Shown here in pieces: positions 10,967 through 22,336 of a stretch of 64,000 nt of DNA; within the stretch, counting starts at the first letter, position 1; each line of letters begins with the position of its first letter. This DNA comes from Coffea arabica (Eukaryota; Streptophyta; Magnoliopsida; Gentianales; Rubiaceae). The stretch spans positions 14,898,001 through 14,962,000 of the forward strand of contig NC_092327.1 in the NCBI RefSeq assembly GCF_036785885.1. Direction: 5' to 3'. A program made the position numbers and the translations under genes. A model generated the notes under the pieces. It was not told the DNA's origin. It did no database searches and was given only the letters and a program-made list of their open reading frames with translations.

Positions 10967-13710
10967 TGTGAGAGCCCGAAATTTTCTTATTTTCTAGGTT
11001 TTATTCTATTTAATTGCATGTTTTTCTGCATTTTCTTTCTTAGGAAAATTTTTATGAGTAAATATAGGTTTTAGATTATTTTTCTAGTATCGGTTAGGTT
11101 TTGAGAAATTAAGAATGTATACCGGACGTGGGACCCGCTAGTGCGAAAAGTTCGGTAAAATTCGGCCAATTAGGTTATGTTTGGGATACTGGAATTAATT
11201 TACTAGGTGCTAAAAGATAATTAGAGGTTGTTATATGGATGAGAGTGGAGAGACAAAAGGATAACCTAGCATTAAAGAGAGGGACAAATGTCACTTTGCT
11301 ATTGGACTTGGAAGTTGACCATAAGACCATCTTACCACCTTTACCAAATAAATAACCAAAAATTGGCCAAAAATCCTCTTATTTATTTCCTCTCTTGGCC
11401 GAGCTTCTTGGAGAGCAAAAGAAAGAAAAGCTATCAAATTTCTTCTACTCAATCTTGCTCAATCTCACAACTTAACCGATAATACTTCAAATCACTCCAT
11501 AAAAACCCTTAGTTAGGTGGTAGTGAAGTAATAGGTGAAGTGGTTTGAAAGATAGTGGTGTAAAGTTGCTTCCTTTCTTGAGATTTCAAGGTGAGTAGTC
11601 AAGAAATTCCATCTTTGGCTTTGATAATGATGAATACATGACTTGTGAAGGTTAGTTAGGTGATTTTGTGGAGGTTTTCATGACTTTTGCTGGTGTTTGA
11701 TGAGTTTTTGATTTTATGCTTAATTTTTCTGTTTTTATATGTTTAATGTTGTTTGGCCGTGTATGATGGTCTAGTATGGGTTAGAATGAAGCTTTGGTAT
11801 GATAATTGTGATGATTAGTGGAAAATTTCTGGTTTGAAGCAAAAATTCCAGATTAGGGTTTCTATTAGCCCTGTTCTGTCCAGTACCATTCGACTTGGGT
11901 AGAGGCCGAATTAGCCTTGGATTAAAACATTAAAGTTGTATATAATGATATTTTAGAGTTGCCTGCATAATTTCAGCTTAATCGGAGCAACGTAGCCTGT
12001 GAAAAGACCAAAATTTCCCTGCTGCCCTGATTCTATCTGAAACTGATAATCAGCTTTTGTAATTGGTTAGTTTGACTGGGAATACTACTGATTTGGTTGT
12101 TGATGCCTTCTTAAGAATTGTAGCATTGTATCCTATCTTTCAGATGGCCTTGGAATCACTTGAATTGAAGCTGTGTGTGCTGAGATATGAGTGAATGAAT
12201 CAGGACTGCTAGTTGAATTCCACAGGGAGCTTTAAACTGGAAAATCTGGGGTTGTTTTGGTAAATTTGACCTAGCTACACTACAAACTGGACTGAGTGAT
12301 CTTCTACAAAGTTGTAGCCCTTCGTCTTAGCTTCAAATTTGTCTAAATTTCACCCTAATATGATAAGTGTAGCTCCAGTTGTACCCGTTCCGCTAAATGA
12401 CGTCAAAACTATCTTTTGGGTTTTAGTGCATAAACTTCATTTCCGTACTCTCCCTAACTTGGTTATGCACCTATACATTCTATTGGGCCTTATTTTTGAT
12501 AGTTTGTGGAATTGCTTTGACTCATGTTCGAGTCTTAATTGTGATATTCTTGTTGTTTAGGTCGTGCCGGTGATCCGATGCCTACGCCCGAAACTCACTT
12601 GTGAATTTGCTTACGTGCCTTGGTGAGTGTACCATTATATGGTCTACTGCTTAAATGGTTGTTTATACTGGTTATATGAACTTGAATGGCTTGAATGAGA
12701 TGAGAGTGTACTTTATCGCTCTCGGTCTCTTATCTGTATTACTGTTACTGTTAAATGTGAAATTGTCTACATGTGTGATTTGACTTGGCTGAGGGCTTTG
12801 CCCGACAACTTAACTGTGCTATCTGAGCTCATATCCCGTTGGTCTTTAATCGAATCGAGCCGGCAAGGGCTTGGGCGAATCGATAACGGACCTTGGGTTC
12901 ACTGCAGTCGAGTGGAGTGTTAACTCCTCGACTTTATGGTATACTCGAGTATTACCCTTTCTGTTACTGTGAGGTGTTCAGTCCCCATAAGAGGGTGATC
13001 GGTGGAAGGAATATGGAGTAAAGTGGGGACCTACAGGATGTTCTTCTCTTTAAAGGTTGACGGAGTGTCAACAGGTTGGAGATCAAGTGCGGCAAGTGGA
13101 AAGTGGCTCTTGAGAGCCAATTGTATCCTTTTATATTGACTTGTTTGTTTATGATCTTTGGAATCACTATGTGATAAAATGTGTTTATTGGTGTGTCTTG
13201 TTGGTACCTCACGAGCGTAAGCTCACCCTTGTTACTTTGTTTTCCTTACAGGAATATAAATAACTTTCGGGAAGACGATATTGTTTTGAAGCACGAATTG
13301 AGCTAGTTTTATATAGCTTGAATATATTCTTTTGTAAAGCTCCTCGATGGTGCGAAAAACCCTAAATGTACTTAGATCTAAATAACTTTCTTTTGATTTG
13401 TATATTACAAACGTAGGTGTATAACACCGTTTAACCCTGTTCATGTATCCTATTTGGTTTGGAAATATTTCTCCGAGGTATGGTGATATATATATTCGAT
13501 TGGATGTTGGTTGGATGGTGACGTGGTAGTCACTATTCATTTGCGATTTTAATTTTTGTTTCCCATTTTGTGGTTTTAGATCGCTTGTGCGCGCTAATAT
13601 TTTCTGAAACATTTTAGATTATGTATAGCCGTCTTAGCAGTCCTGGCGAGAGTTTGGCAGACAGTCCGCTAACCCCTTTGGTACGCCCTTGGGGAAGGTG
13701 GGCTGTCACA
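10967..13710 (+). repeat. LTR3, complete chromovirus LTR (2744 bp)
   Basis: It begins TGTGAGAGCCCG and ends GGGCTGTCACA. It is a close copy of LTR2 and is the 3' LTR of element B. Internal C follows without a primer site: the base after the LTR is already RNase H sequence. The putative leader exon is at 12561-12622, with donors at 11591 and 12623 and acceptors ending at 12560 and 13251. Confidence 0.92.
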
Positions 13711-15661
13711 AAGGACAGTTTCACTGTTTACATTGATGCTTCGAGGGAAGGTTTGGGGTTTGTATTGATGTAAAATAAGAATGTGATAGCCTTTGCCTCT
13801 AGGAAATTGAAGACCCACGAGCAAACCTATCTCACTCATGACTTGGAGCTAGCCACAGTTGTCTTTGCTCTGAAAAAGTGGAGACACTACCTGTATGGGG
13901 TAACCTTTGAGGTTTATTCCGATCATAAGAGCCTTAAATACCTCTTTTCCCAAAAGGAGTTGAATATGAGACAACATCGGTGGATGGAATTCTTAGAAGA
14001 CTATGACTGCACAATCAACTACCATCCGGGTAAGGCTACCGTAGTAGCTGATGCCCTAAGTCAGAAGACTCAAATATCTGGGTTAATGGTTAAGGAGTGG
14101 GAAATGTTAGGAGCCGTTGGTGAGTGAAACCCTAGGTTGGAATGTAAGAAGATAACCTTTGGAAATATCCGGGTGACATCCGTTCTATTGGGTAGAATAA
14201 AAAAGGCTCAAACTGAGGATCCGATGGTTCAGAAGTGGGTGGAAAAGGTGGAGAAAGGAGAAATTCCTGATTTCAATTTAAGTCCTGAGGGAATTTTGAG
14301 ATTTAGAAATCGAATAGTGGTGCCTATGAATGAAAATTTGAAAAGGGAGATTTTGGAGGAAACTCATCGCTCAAAGTATACAATCCATCCTGGTGGTAAC
14401 AAAATGTATCAGGACCTTCGACGGTTGTATTGGTGGGATAAGATGAAGAGGGAGATAGCTCAATATGTACAAACCTGTTTAGTGTGCCAGCAGGTTAAGA
14501 CTGAACACCAAAAACCTTCTGGATTACTGCAACCTCTTGAGATCCTTGAATGGAAGTGGGAGAATATCAAGATGGACTTTGTTTCTGGACTACCAAGGAC
14601 ACAAAAGGACATGATGCCGTTTGGGTGATCGTTGATCGATTAACCAAATCGGCTCATTTCTTACCTGTGAATATGATGTATTTTTTGGACAAGTTGACTC
14701 GGTTATATATGGAGGAGATTGTGAGGCTACATGGGGTCCCAGTGAGTATAGTTTCAGACCGAGACCCTCGTTTTGTGTCGAGGTTCTGGCAAAAGTTTCA
14801 GGAGACCCTGGGGACCAAACTGAACCTAAGTACCACTTCTCACCCTCAGACAGATGGGCAGTCGGAGTGAACAATTCAGACCCTTGAAGATATGTTAAGA
14901 CTTGCATTCAAGACTTCGGGGGTAGTTGGGGCCAACATATGACCTTGGTAGAATTCGCCTACAATAACAGTTACCATTCGTCCATTCAAATGGCACCGTA
15001 TGAGGCCCTTTATGGACGGAAGTGTCGTTCACCTATATATTGGGATGAAGTCGGGGAAAAGAAGGTCCTGGACCCAACAGTCATTTCATGGATGGAGGAG
15101 GCTCAAGAAAAGGTTAAGTTGATACGTCAGAGACTCCAAACATCTCAAAGTCGCCAAAAGAGCTACGCGGACAACCGAAGGAAAGATTTGGAGTTTGAGG
15201 TTGGAGACTGTGTTTTCCTTAAAATCACACCACTACGAAGCGTTACGGCGGGTAGAGGAAAGAAACTTCAACCACGATTCGTAGGACCTTTCACGATTCT
15301 CCAACGAGTTGGGAAAGTGGCGTACCGACTCGAGTTACCGTCAAGTTTATCCCGAATTCATGATGTCTTCCATGTGTCGATGCTTAAAAATTATTATTCT
15401 GACCCAACACATATTGTGCAACCGGAAGAGATTGAGGTAAATGAAACCCTTGCTTATGAGGAGAAACCTGTGTGTTTACTAGATCGAAAGGTTAAGGAGC
15501 TGAGGAATAAACAAATTTCCTTAGTGAAAATTCTGTGGAAGAATCACGGAGTAGAAGAGGTGACTTGGGAGATGGAGGAGGAGATGCAAAAGAAATACCC
15601 TGAGCTATTTGATAACCCAGGTGAGAAATTTCGAGGACGAAATTCTTTAAGGGGGAGAGAG
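13711..15661 (+). pseudogene. pol: Internal C: second RNase H-integrase-chromodomain remnant
   Basis: It has the same architecture as internal A and begins at nearly the same RNase H position, but is clearly diverged from A and B. Visible parts are RNase H ([16 protein letters not shown]), the integrase zinc region (CLVCQQ), the core with SDRDPRF and HPQTDGQSE, and the chromodomain end (WKNHGVEEVTWEMEEEM). Breaks are a TAA at 13771, a TGA at 14125, a one-base deletion near 14606, a TGA directly after QSE at about 14868 and a one-base deletion near 14902. The last long frame (14939 on) reads through the polypurine tract into LTR4. No gag, RT or primer site. Confidence 0.9.
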
Positions 15662-18000
15662 TGTGAGATCCCGAAATTTTTCTTATTTTCTAGGCATTTA
15701 TTTTGTTCTTTTGTGCATATATTCTATATTTTCTTTATTATATGAATTTTTCGGGATTTTTGTGAGAAATTATGATTTTTAAATCATTTTTTTTCCAAAA
15801 TAAGTCATTTCCTGTGTTGATGGTGGGTACAGTGGATGTGGGACCCACTAGTGTGATAAGTGTGATAAATGTGGATAATTTGGAGAAGTTTTGTATACAG
15901 GGATTTTATTACGTGGTGTTATGAGCTAATTAGAGGTTAGCTAGTTAAGTAGTATTATGAGATAAGAGGAGGAGATAACTCTTAGAAGTGTCACATGTTG
16001 TATTCCTATTGGGAGTTGGACTTTGACTAGAGCTATCTCACCTTTCCTAAATCAATTTTGACCCAAAATTCTCTCCATTTTTCCCCCTTTTGGCTGTGCA
16101 ACACTAGAGAGAAAAGAAGAGAGGAGCTTCAACTTTTGCCTTCAATCCTTGCTTGGATCTTGTAAATCTACCATAGAAATTCTGAATTTCTCCACAAAAG
16201 TGAGTTGACAAGTGAGTTTAAGGTCTTTGGTGGAGCCACTTGTGAAGAAGAACCACTAGCTACCTTGCTTCTTGTAGTTGATAAGATGAGTTGTCAAGAC
16301 ATCTCCTCTTTGATGATAATAATGATCAATTAGTGGATTCTAGTGGTGAAGCATGTCATTTTGTGGAATATTTCTTGAATTATGGTTGAGTTTGTCCAAT
16401 TTTCATATTTATTGATGATTTTACTGTTTTATATGGTATATTATGGTTGGCCATGGAATGATAGCCTTATATTGAGGAATATAGGGCCTCTATATGTTAA
16501 TGGTGGTTTGTTGTGGAGAATTTCAGCTTTTAGAGGAAAATTTCAGTTTTAGGGTTTTATATATTTGGGGCTTTTCTATGGTTGGCTCATGCGCTTGTAA
16601 TTGGTTGAGATTTAAGGGTAGTGAGACCCTAATGAGGTGTATTACTTAGCCTGTAAAATATATATGTACTTGTGATCGTTTCTTGTGAATATTGGTGATG
16701 AATGATAGGTTGGAAGTGTGAAAATTAAAGGGGAAATGCTGTCCAATGTTAAGGAGATTTGGTAATTTTGAGTTGGGAGTGATTTTGGGTAGAATTAAAG
16801 AGGTTTTGAGGTTGTTCATACCTAACACCCACTGTCACTCCATTTTACTTCTTAGTTATATTATACTAGTAGTTCATTATAGTAGTTTGACTCATGCTCG
16901 AGTCTCAATGGTGGTTTCTTGCTTATTATAGGTCGTGCCGGTGATCCGGGGCCTACATCTTAAGGAAAATTGTGAAGTTGCTTATTTGATTCGGTGAGTG
17001 TACCATTATATGGTTTATTGCTTAAATAACTGTTTGTACTTGATTATGTGAACTTGGTTGGCTTGACTGGGATGAGAGTGTACTTCATCGCTCTCGTTCT
17101 CTTATCTGTATGATTGTTACTATTTAACTGTGAAACTGTATTTGTGCATGATTTAACGCCGTTTGGGACTATGACCAACGACTTAACTGTGATACCTGAG
17201 CTCATACCCCCATTGGTTGTTATTCGAGTCGAGTCGGCAAGGGCCTGGGCGATTCGATAACCAACTATGGGTTTACTGTTAGCCGAGTGGAATGTTATTC
17301 CCTCGACCCTGTGGTATACTCGAGTATCGCCTCTCTGTTACTGTGAGGTGTTCGGGCCCGGCAAGGGGAATGTTCGGTGGAAGGAATGTGGTGTAAAGTG
17401 GGATCTACGGTCTTGTTCCTTTCTTCAAAGGTTAACGGAGTGTCAATGAATATGAGATCAAGTACGGCAAATGGAAAGTGGCTCTTCAGAGCCAATTGTA
17501 TCCTTTCATATTGGTTTACTTCTTTATGTGCCTTGGTTAACTATAGTGAAGTATGTTTATACTTGTGTGTCTTCTCGGTACCTCACGAGCGTAAGCTCAC
17601 CCTCGTTACTTTTGTTTTCCTTATAGGAACAATTTTTGGAACAATGTTTTGAGGAGAGTTGAGCTAGTTAGGCATTCTTTTGTTTGTATAGCTCCTCGAT
17701 TATGAGAAACCCTAAATGTATTTAGATTCCATGATTCCTTTTGATTTGTAAAATTTGTAATCAAGGATTTATGAAAGTGTTTCATGTGTATATGTTACCT
17801 ATATACTGCTTGGTTATGCTCTTGTGGTATTGGTAGATAATGTTTCCTTGTTCTTGGTTGGATTTCGAGCGAATACGGAAGTTGAACGAAGAAAGAACAA
17901 TTTTGCCGAGGTCACTGTTCATCAAATCCGGCCAAGAATCCGGCCAAAGTCTGGCCGGATATGCAGGGGAGAAAAAAAAATTTTGGTTTTTGGCCACTGG

Positions 18001-19926
18001 TGTGACGCCCCGAAAAAAAATGAGTTTGAGAACCCGGAAATTTTCTAATTTTCTAGGCTTTATTTTTTTAAACGCCCGCTTTTTCTACATTTTCTTTATT
18101 AGAAAAATTCCCCAGAGAAAGTTTATGAGCAAATATAGTTTTCAAATGATTTTTCTAGTATCGGTTAGTTTTTGAGAAATTAAAAGCGTATTTTGGACGT
18201 GGGACCCGCAAGTGCGGTAAATGCATTATATTTTTGACAACTTGTTGGATTTTGTATTAAGTGATATTATTTTACAATGTGTTAAGATATTTGTGTAAGA
18301 GAGACAAAAAGTTAGGCAAGCAATTAATGAGAGGGACATGTGTCACCATATGATTAAATCTTGTTTTGACTTACTATTCAACCTTTTACCAATTACTAAA
18401 TAAAACCAAAAAAATTGATCAAATATCTTCCATTTTTCCTTCAAGCTTGGCCGAACCTCCTCTTACAAGAAAAGAAAGAAAAGCTTCCAAGTTTCTTGCT
18501 CCAATCATGTCCAATCTCACAAACTAACCATTTAATCTTGAATTCCTTCCATAAAACCTCTTCAAGTAGTGATTGTGAGTTGTTGTGTGAAGTTTATTTG
18601 GAAAGTTAAGGTGACCAATAGCTCTCTCTCTCTTGTTCTTAAGGTAAGTTGTGAAGAACCACCCTCCTCCTTTAAGTGATGCTTAAATCATGCTTAGTGG
18701 TAGTATAAGATGCAAATTTATGGATTAAATCTTGAGTTTTGGTTGAATTGGTGAAGTTTTCTTATTTTTGGGGATTTTTCTGTTTTACTATAAGCATGAT
18801 TATGTGGCTATGTTTGATGATTGGAAATGATGTTTAAGGACTCTATGAGGTGGGAAAAGTGATTAATTGCAACCAATTTCTGTTTTGGACCTCCATCCGA
18901 TACTCGTAATACCTTTGGTGCCATTACCGCAAAAGGACGTCAAAACTGTTTTCTGGTTTTGAGCAATTGTGGTTAATTGCTATGTGATTGGGTTTGATTG
19001 TAGGATGGAAAGGATGAATTTATGGGGAAATGCTGTCCGATTTTTAATAGCGTTGGTTACCTTAAGTTTCATGTGAAAGGCTTGGACTTGAATGATGGAA
19101 TTGGCTATATTGGACGAGGATTGTGAGCCGTGGAGGTGAGTGACCTTAAACTACTTGCAACGTTACTTTAAAATGTTTCTTGCATCGTTTCTTTGATTGC
19201 ATATCCTGTGTGCCGGCATATAAGTTCTTGACATGTTTTGGCTCAAATGAGTACTTGGAATTCGTGTGCTAGACTCCGACGTCTCCTCCACCGTTTAATG
19301 TTCCTGTAGAGCACCAATGGGCTCAATGTTCAATGTTCAATGTTAATGTTCAATGTTAAATGATTGTTTGGAGCGTTGGACGTCTAAGTACCATGATTTC
19401 ACTGGCTCATGAGAGAAGTGAAAGTGCATTGATTGTTGAAGCATGACATTATTGAAATGAACGATTGTGAAACTGATTTGATAACTGAATTTCTTGGTTA
19501 CTCGCTGAGCTTCTAGCTCACCCCAAAATGTTTTATTCCCCTCCACAGGGCTCAAGGCGAAGGAAGGGCTTGTAGTGTTTATCATGGATTATCTCATGTA
19601 TGGATTGATGGATTGAACTTGGATTTACTTTTGTGTAATCGTTCATATTGGGATTGTATTGAACGTTTAGAATTGATTGGATGTGTAATAGTCTAGCTTT
19701 GGACTTCCTCCTGTATAATAATTGTGATCAAGGATCAGAGTGGCGCAGTGGAAGCGTGGACGCTTCGCTGTTGATATGTAAAGTTTGGGAACCTTTGATG
19801 TATATTTGATATATATATCTTGAAATTCAATTGAGGATTGTAGTGAACGACTGAGTCCCGGCGAGAGCTGGGCAGGCGGCCCGCCGAACCCTCTGGTTCG
19901 CCTTAGGGGGAGGTGGGGCCGTGACA
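18001..19926 (+). repeat. 5' LTR of element D
   Basis: It begins TGTGACGCCCCG and ends GGGGCCGTGACA. It contains a short minisatellite of TTCAATG units (about 19323-19362) and a possible leader intron from donor GGAG|GTGAGTGACC (19136) to acceptor CCTCCACAG (19548). Confidence 0.95.
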
Positions 19927-20095
19927 GTTGGTATCAGAGCTTAGGCTTCAGATCTCTGTAGTGTATCCTAGGCTTGAAGCTTAGGATGCCGGACTGTGGG
20001 TTTGGTTTGCCATATTAGTGATCCTTGCGGGATGTCTCGACTTGATTGGTACAAGATGGAATGTCGAGGACGACATGCTTTTAAGGAGGGGAGAT
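19927..20095 (+). other. Internal region of element D: primer site and polypurine tract only
   Basis: TTGGTATCAGAGC (primer site, initiator-Met type) follows the LTR by one base. The right end has GTCGAGGACGACATGC followed by TTTTAAGGAGGGGAGAT before the second LTR, matching the tail of a chromovirus pol frame and its polypurine tract. Everything between has been lost, leaving about 170 bp that keep just the cis signals for reverse transcription. Confidence 0.9.
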
Positions 20096-22021
20096 TGTGA
20101 CGCCCCGAAAAAAAATGAGTTTGAGAACCCGGAAATTTTCTAATTTTCTAGGGTTTATTTTTTTAAACGCCCGTTTTTTCTACATTTTCTTTATTAGAAA
20201 AATTCCCCAGAGAAAGTTTATGAGCAAATATAGTTTTCAAATGATTTTTCTAGTATCGGTTAGTTTTTGAGAAATTAAAAGCGTATTTTGGACGTGGGAC
20301 CCGCAAGTGCGGTAAATGCATTATATTTTTGACAACTTGTTGGATTTTGTATTAAGTGATATTATTTTACAATGTGTTAAGATATTTGTGTAAGAGAGAC
20401 AAAAAGTTAGGCAAGCAATTAATGAGAGGGACATGTGTCACCATATGATTAAATCTTGTTTTGACTTACTATTCAACCTTTTACCAATTACTAAATAAAA
20501 CCAAAAAAATTGATCAAATATCTTCCATTTTTCCTTCAAGCTTGGCCGAACCTCCTCTTACAAGAAAAGAAAGTAAAGCTTCCAAGTTTCTTGCTCCAAT
20601 CATGTCCAATCTCACAAACTAACCATTTAATCTTGAATTCCTTTCATAAAACCTCTTCAAGTAGTGATTGTGAGTTGTTGTGTGAAGTTTTTTTGGAAAG
20701 TTAAGGTGACCAATAGCTCTCTCTCTCTTGTTCTTAAGGTAAGTTGTGAAGAACCACCCTCCTCCTTTAAGTGATGCTTAAATCATGCTTAGTGGTAGTA
20801 TAAGATGCAAATTTATGGATTAAATCTTGAGTTTTGGTTGAATTGGTGAAGTTTTCTTATTTTTGGGGATTTTTCTGTTTTACTATAAGCATGATTATGT
20901 GGCTATGTTTGATGATTGGAAATGATGTTTAAGGACTCTATGAGGTGGGAAAAGTGATTAATTGCAACCAATTTCTGTTTTGGACCTCCATCCGATACTC
21001 GTAATACCTTTGGTGCCATTACCGCAAAAGGACGTCAAAACTGTTTTCTGGTTTTGAGCAATTGTGGTTAATTGCTATGTGATTGGGTTTGATTGTAGGA
21101 TGGAAAGGATGAATTTATGGGGAAATGCTGTCCGATTTTTAATAGCGTTGGTTACCTTAAGTTTCATGTGAAAGGCTTGGACTTGAATGATGGAATTGGC
21201 TATATTGGACGAGGATTGTGAGCCGTGGAGGTGAGTGACCTTAAACTACTTGCAACGTTACTTTAAAATGTTTCTTGCATCGTTTCTTTGATTGCATATC
21301 CTGTGTGCCGGCATATAAGTTCTTGACATGTTTTGGCTCAAATGAGTACTTGGAATTCGTGTGCTAGACTCCGACGTCTCCTCCACCGTTTAATGTTCCT
21401 GTAGAGCACCAATGGGCTCAATGTTCAATGTTCAATGTTAATGTTCAATGTTAAATGATTGTTTGGAGCGTTGGACGTCTAAGTACCATGATTTCACTGG
21501 CTCATGAGAGAAGTGAAAGTGCATTGATTGTTGAAGCATGACATTATTGAAATGAACGATTGTGAAACTGATTTGATAACTGAATTTCTTGGTTACTCGC
21601 TGAGCTTCTAGCTCACCCCAAAATATTTTATTCCCCTCCACAGGGCTCAAGGCGAAGGAAGGGCTTGTAGTGTTTATCATGGATTATCTCATGTATGGAT
21701 TGATGGATTGAACTTGGATTTACTTTTGTGTAATCGTTCATATTGGGATTGTATTGAACGTTTAGAATTGATTGGATGTGTAATAGTCTAGCTTTGGACT
21801 TCCTCCTGTATAATAATTGTGATCAAGGATCAGAGTGGCGCAGTGGAAGCGTGGACGCTTCGCTGTTGATATGTAAAGTTTGGGAACCTTTGATGTATAT
21901 TTGATATATATATCTTGAAATTCAATTGAGGATTGTAGTGAACGACTGAGTCCCGGCGAGAGCTGGGCAGGCGGCCCGCCGAACCCTCTGGTTCGCCTTA
22001 GGGGGAGGTGGGGTCGTGACA
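20096..22021 (+). repeat. 3' LTR of element D
   Basis: Same length as the 5' LTR and nearly identical. It ends GGGGTCGTGACA, one base different from its partner in the terminal dozen. Confidence 0.95.
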
Positions 22022-22336
22022 ACTGGCCTCAATCCGGCCAGGAGAATCCGGCCAGTTTTGGCCGGATTAGCGGCCGGATTGGCAGGAGTTCTTGACCCGT
22101 TCGTTAAGAGCCACTGCCCCCTATCTGGCCAAGAATCTGGCCAATAATCCGGCCAGATTCCGGGAGGATAGTGACGTGGTAATCACTGTTCATTCGCGGT
22201 TCATTTTCGTTTTCGTTTTCGTTCTTAGTTTTATCAGTCGTTGTAGCGCTCGAATACTATATTATCATTCGAAACGAGTTTGGTGAATGTGATTAGCTTC
22301 GTAGTCCTGGCGAGAGTTAGGCAGGCAGTCCGCTAA

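Larger units (their letters stand above)
3804..13710 (+). mobile_element. Element B, Tekay/Del-like chromovirus, defective
   Basis: A 9.9-kb LTR retrotransposon: LTR2, primer site, a small upstream ORF, gag, part of pol, polypurine tract, LTR3. It is the only member of the array with a primer site and gag. It is defective. A deletion removes protease and the front of reverse transcriptase between the gag zinc knuckle and the RT fingers/palm, and a second deletion removes part of the integrase core. Frameshifts and stops are scattered elsewhere. No target duplication can be given for it, because both its LTRs are shared with neighbouring internal regions. Confidence 0.85.
18001..22021 (+). mobile_element. 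Element D, complete non-autonomous LTR element (4021 bp)
   Basis: Two LTRs of exactly 1926 bp flank an internal region of 169 bp. The element is bordered by a perfect 5-bp target duplication ACTGG (17996-18000 and 22022-22026). I count about seven single-base differences between the LTRs and no indels, about 0.4%, so the insertion is young. It carries no coding sequence and must have moved with proteins of another element. Confidence 0.95.
17926..22165 (+). repeat. Cluster of palindromic TCCGGCCA / TGGCCGGA motifs, split by element D
   Basis: About ten copies or near-copies of CCGGCC-centred octamers lie at 17926-17965 and 22025-22165. Before element D inserted they were one block of about 220 bp near the U5 end of LTR4. 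The related LTRs have no such block at the matching place. Both flanks carry a CACTGTTCAT word, so the block may have grown by local duplication. Confidence 0.6.
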
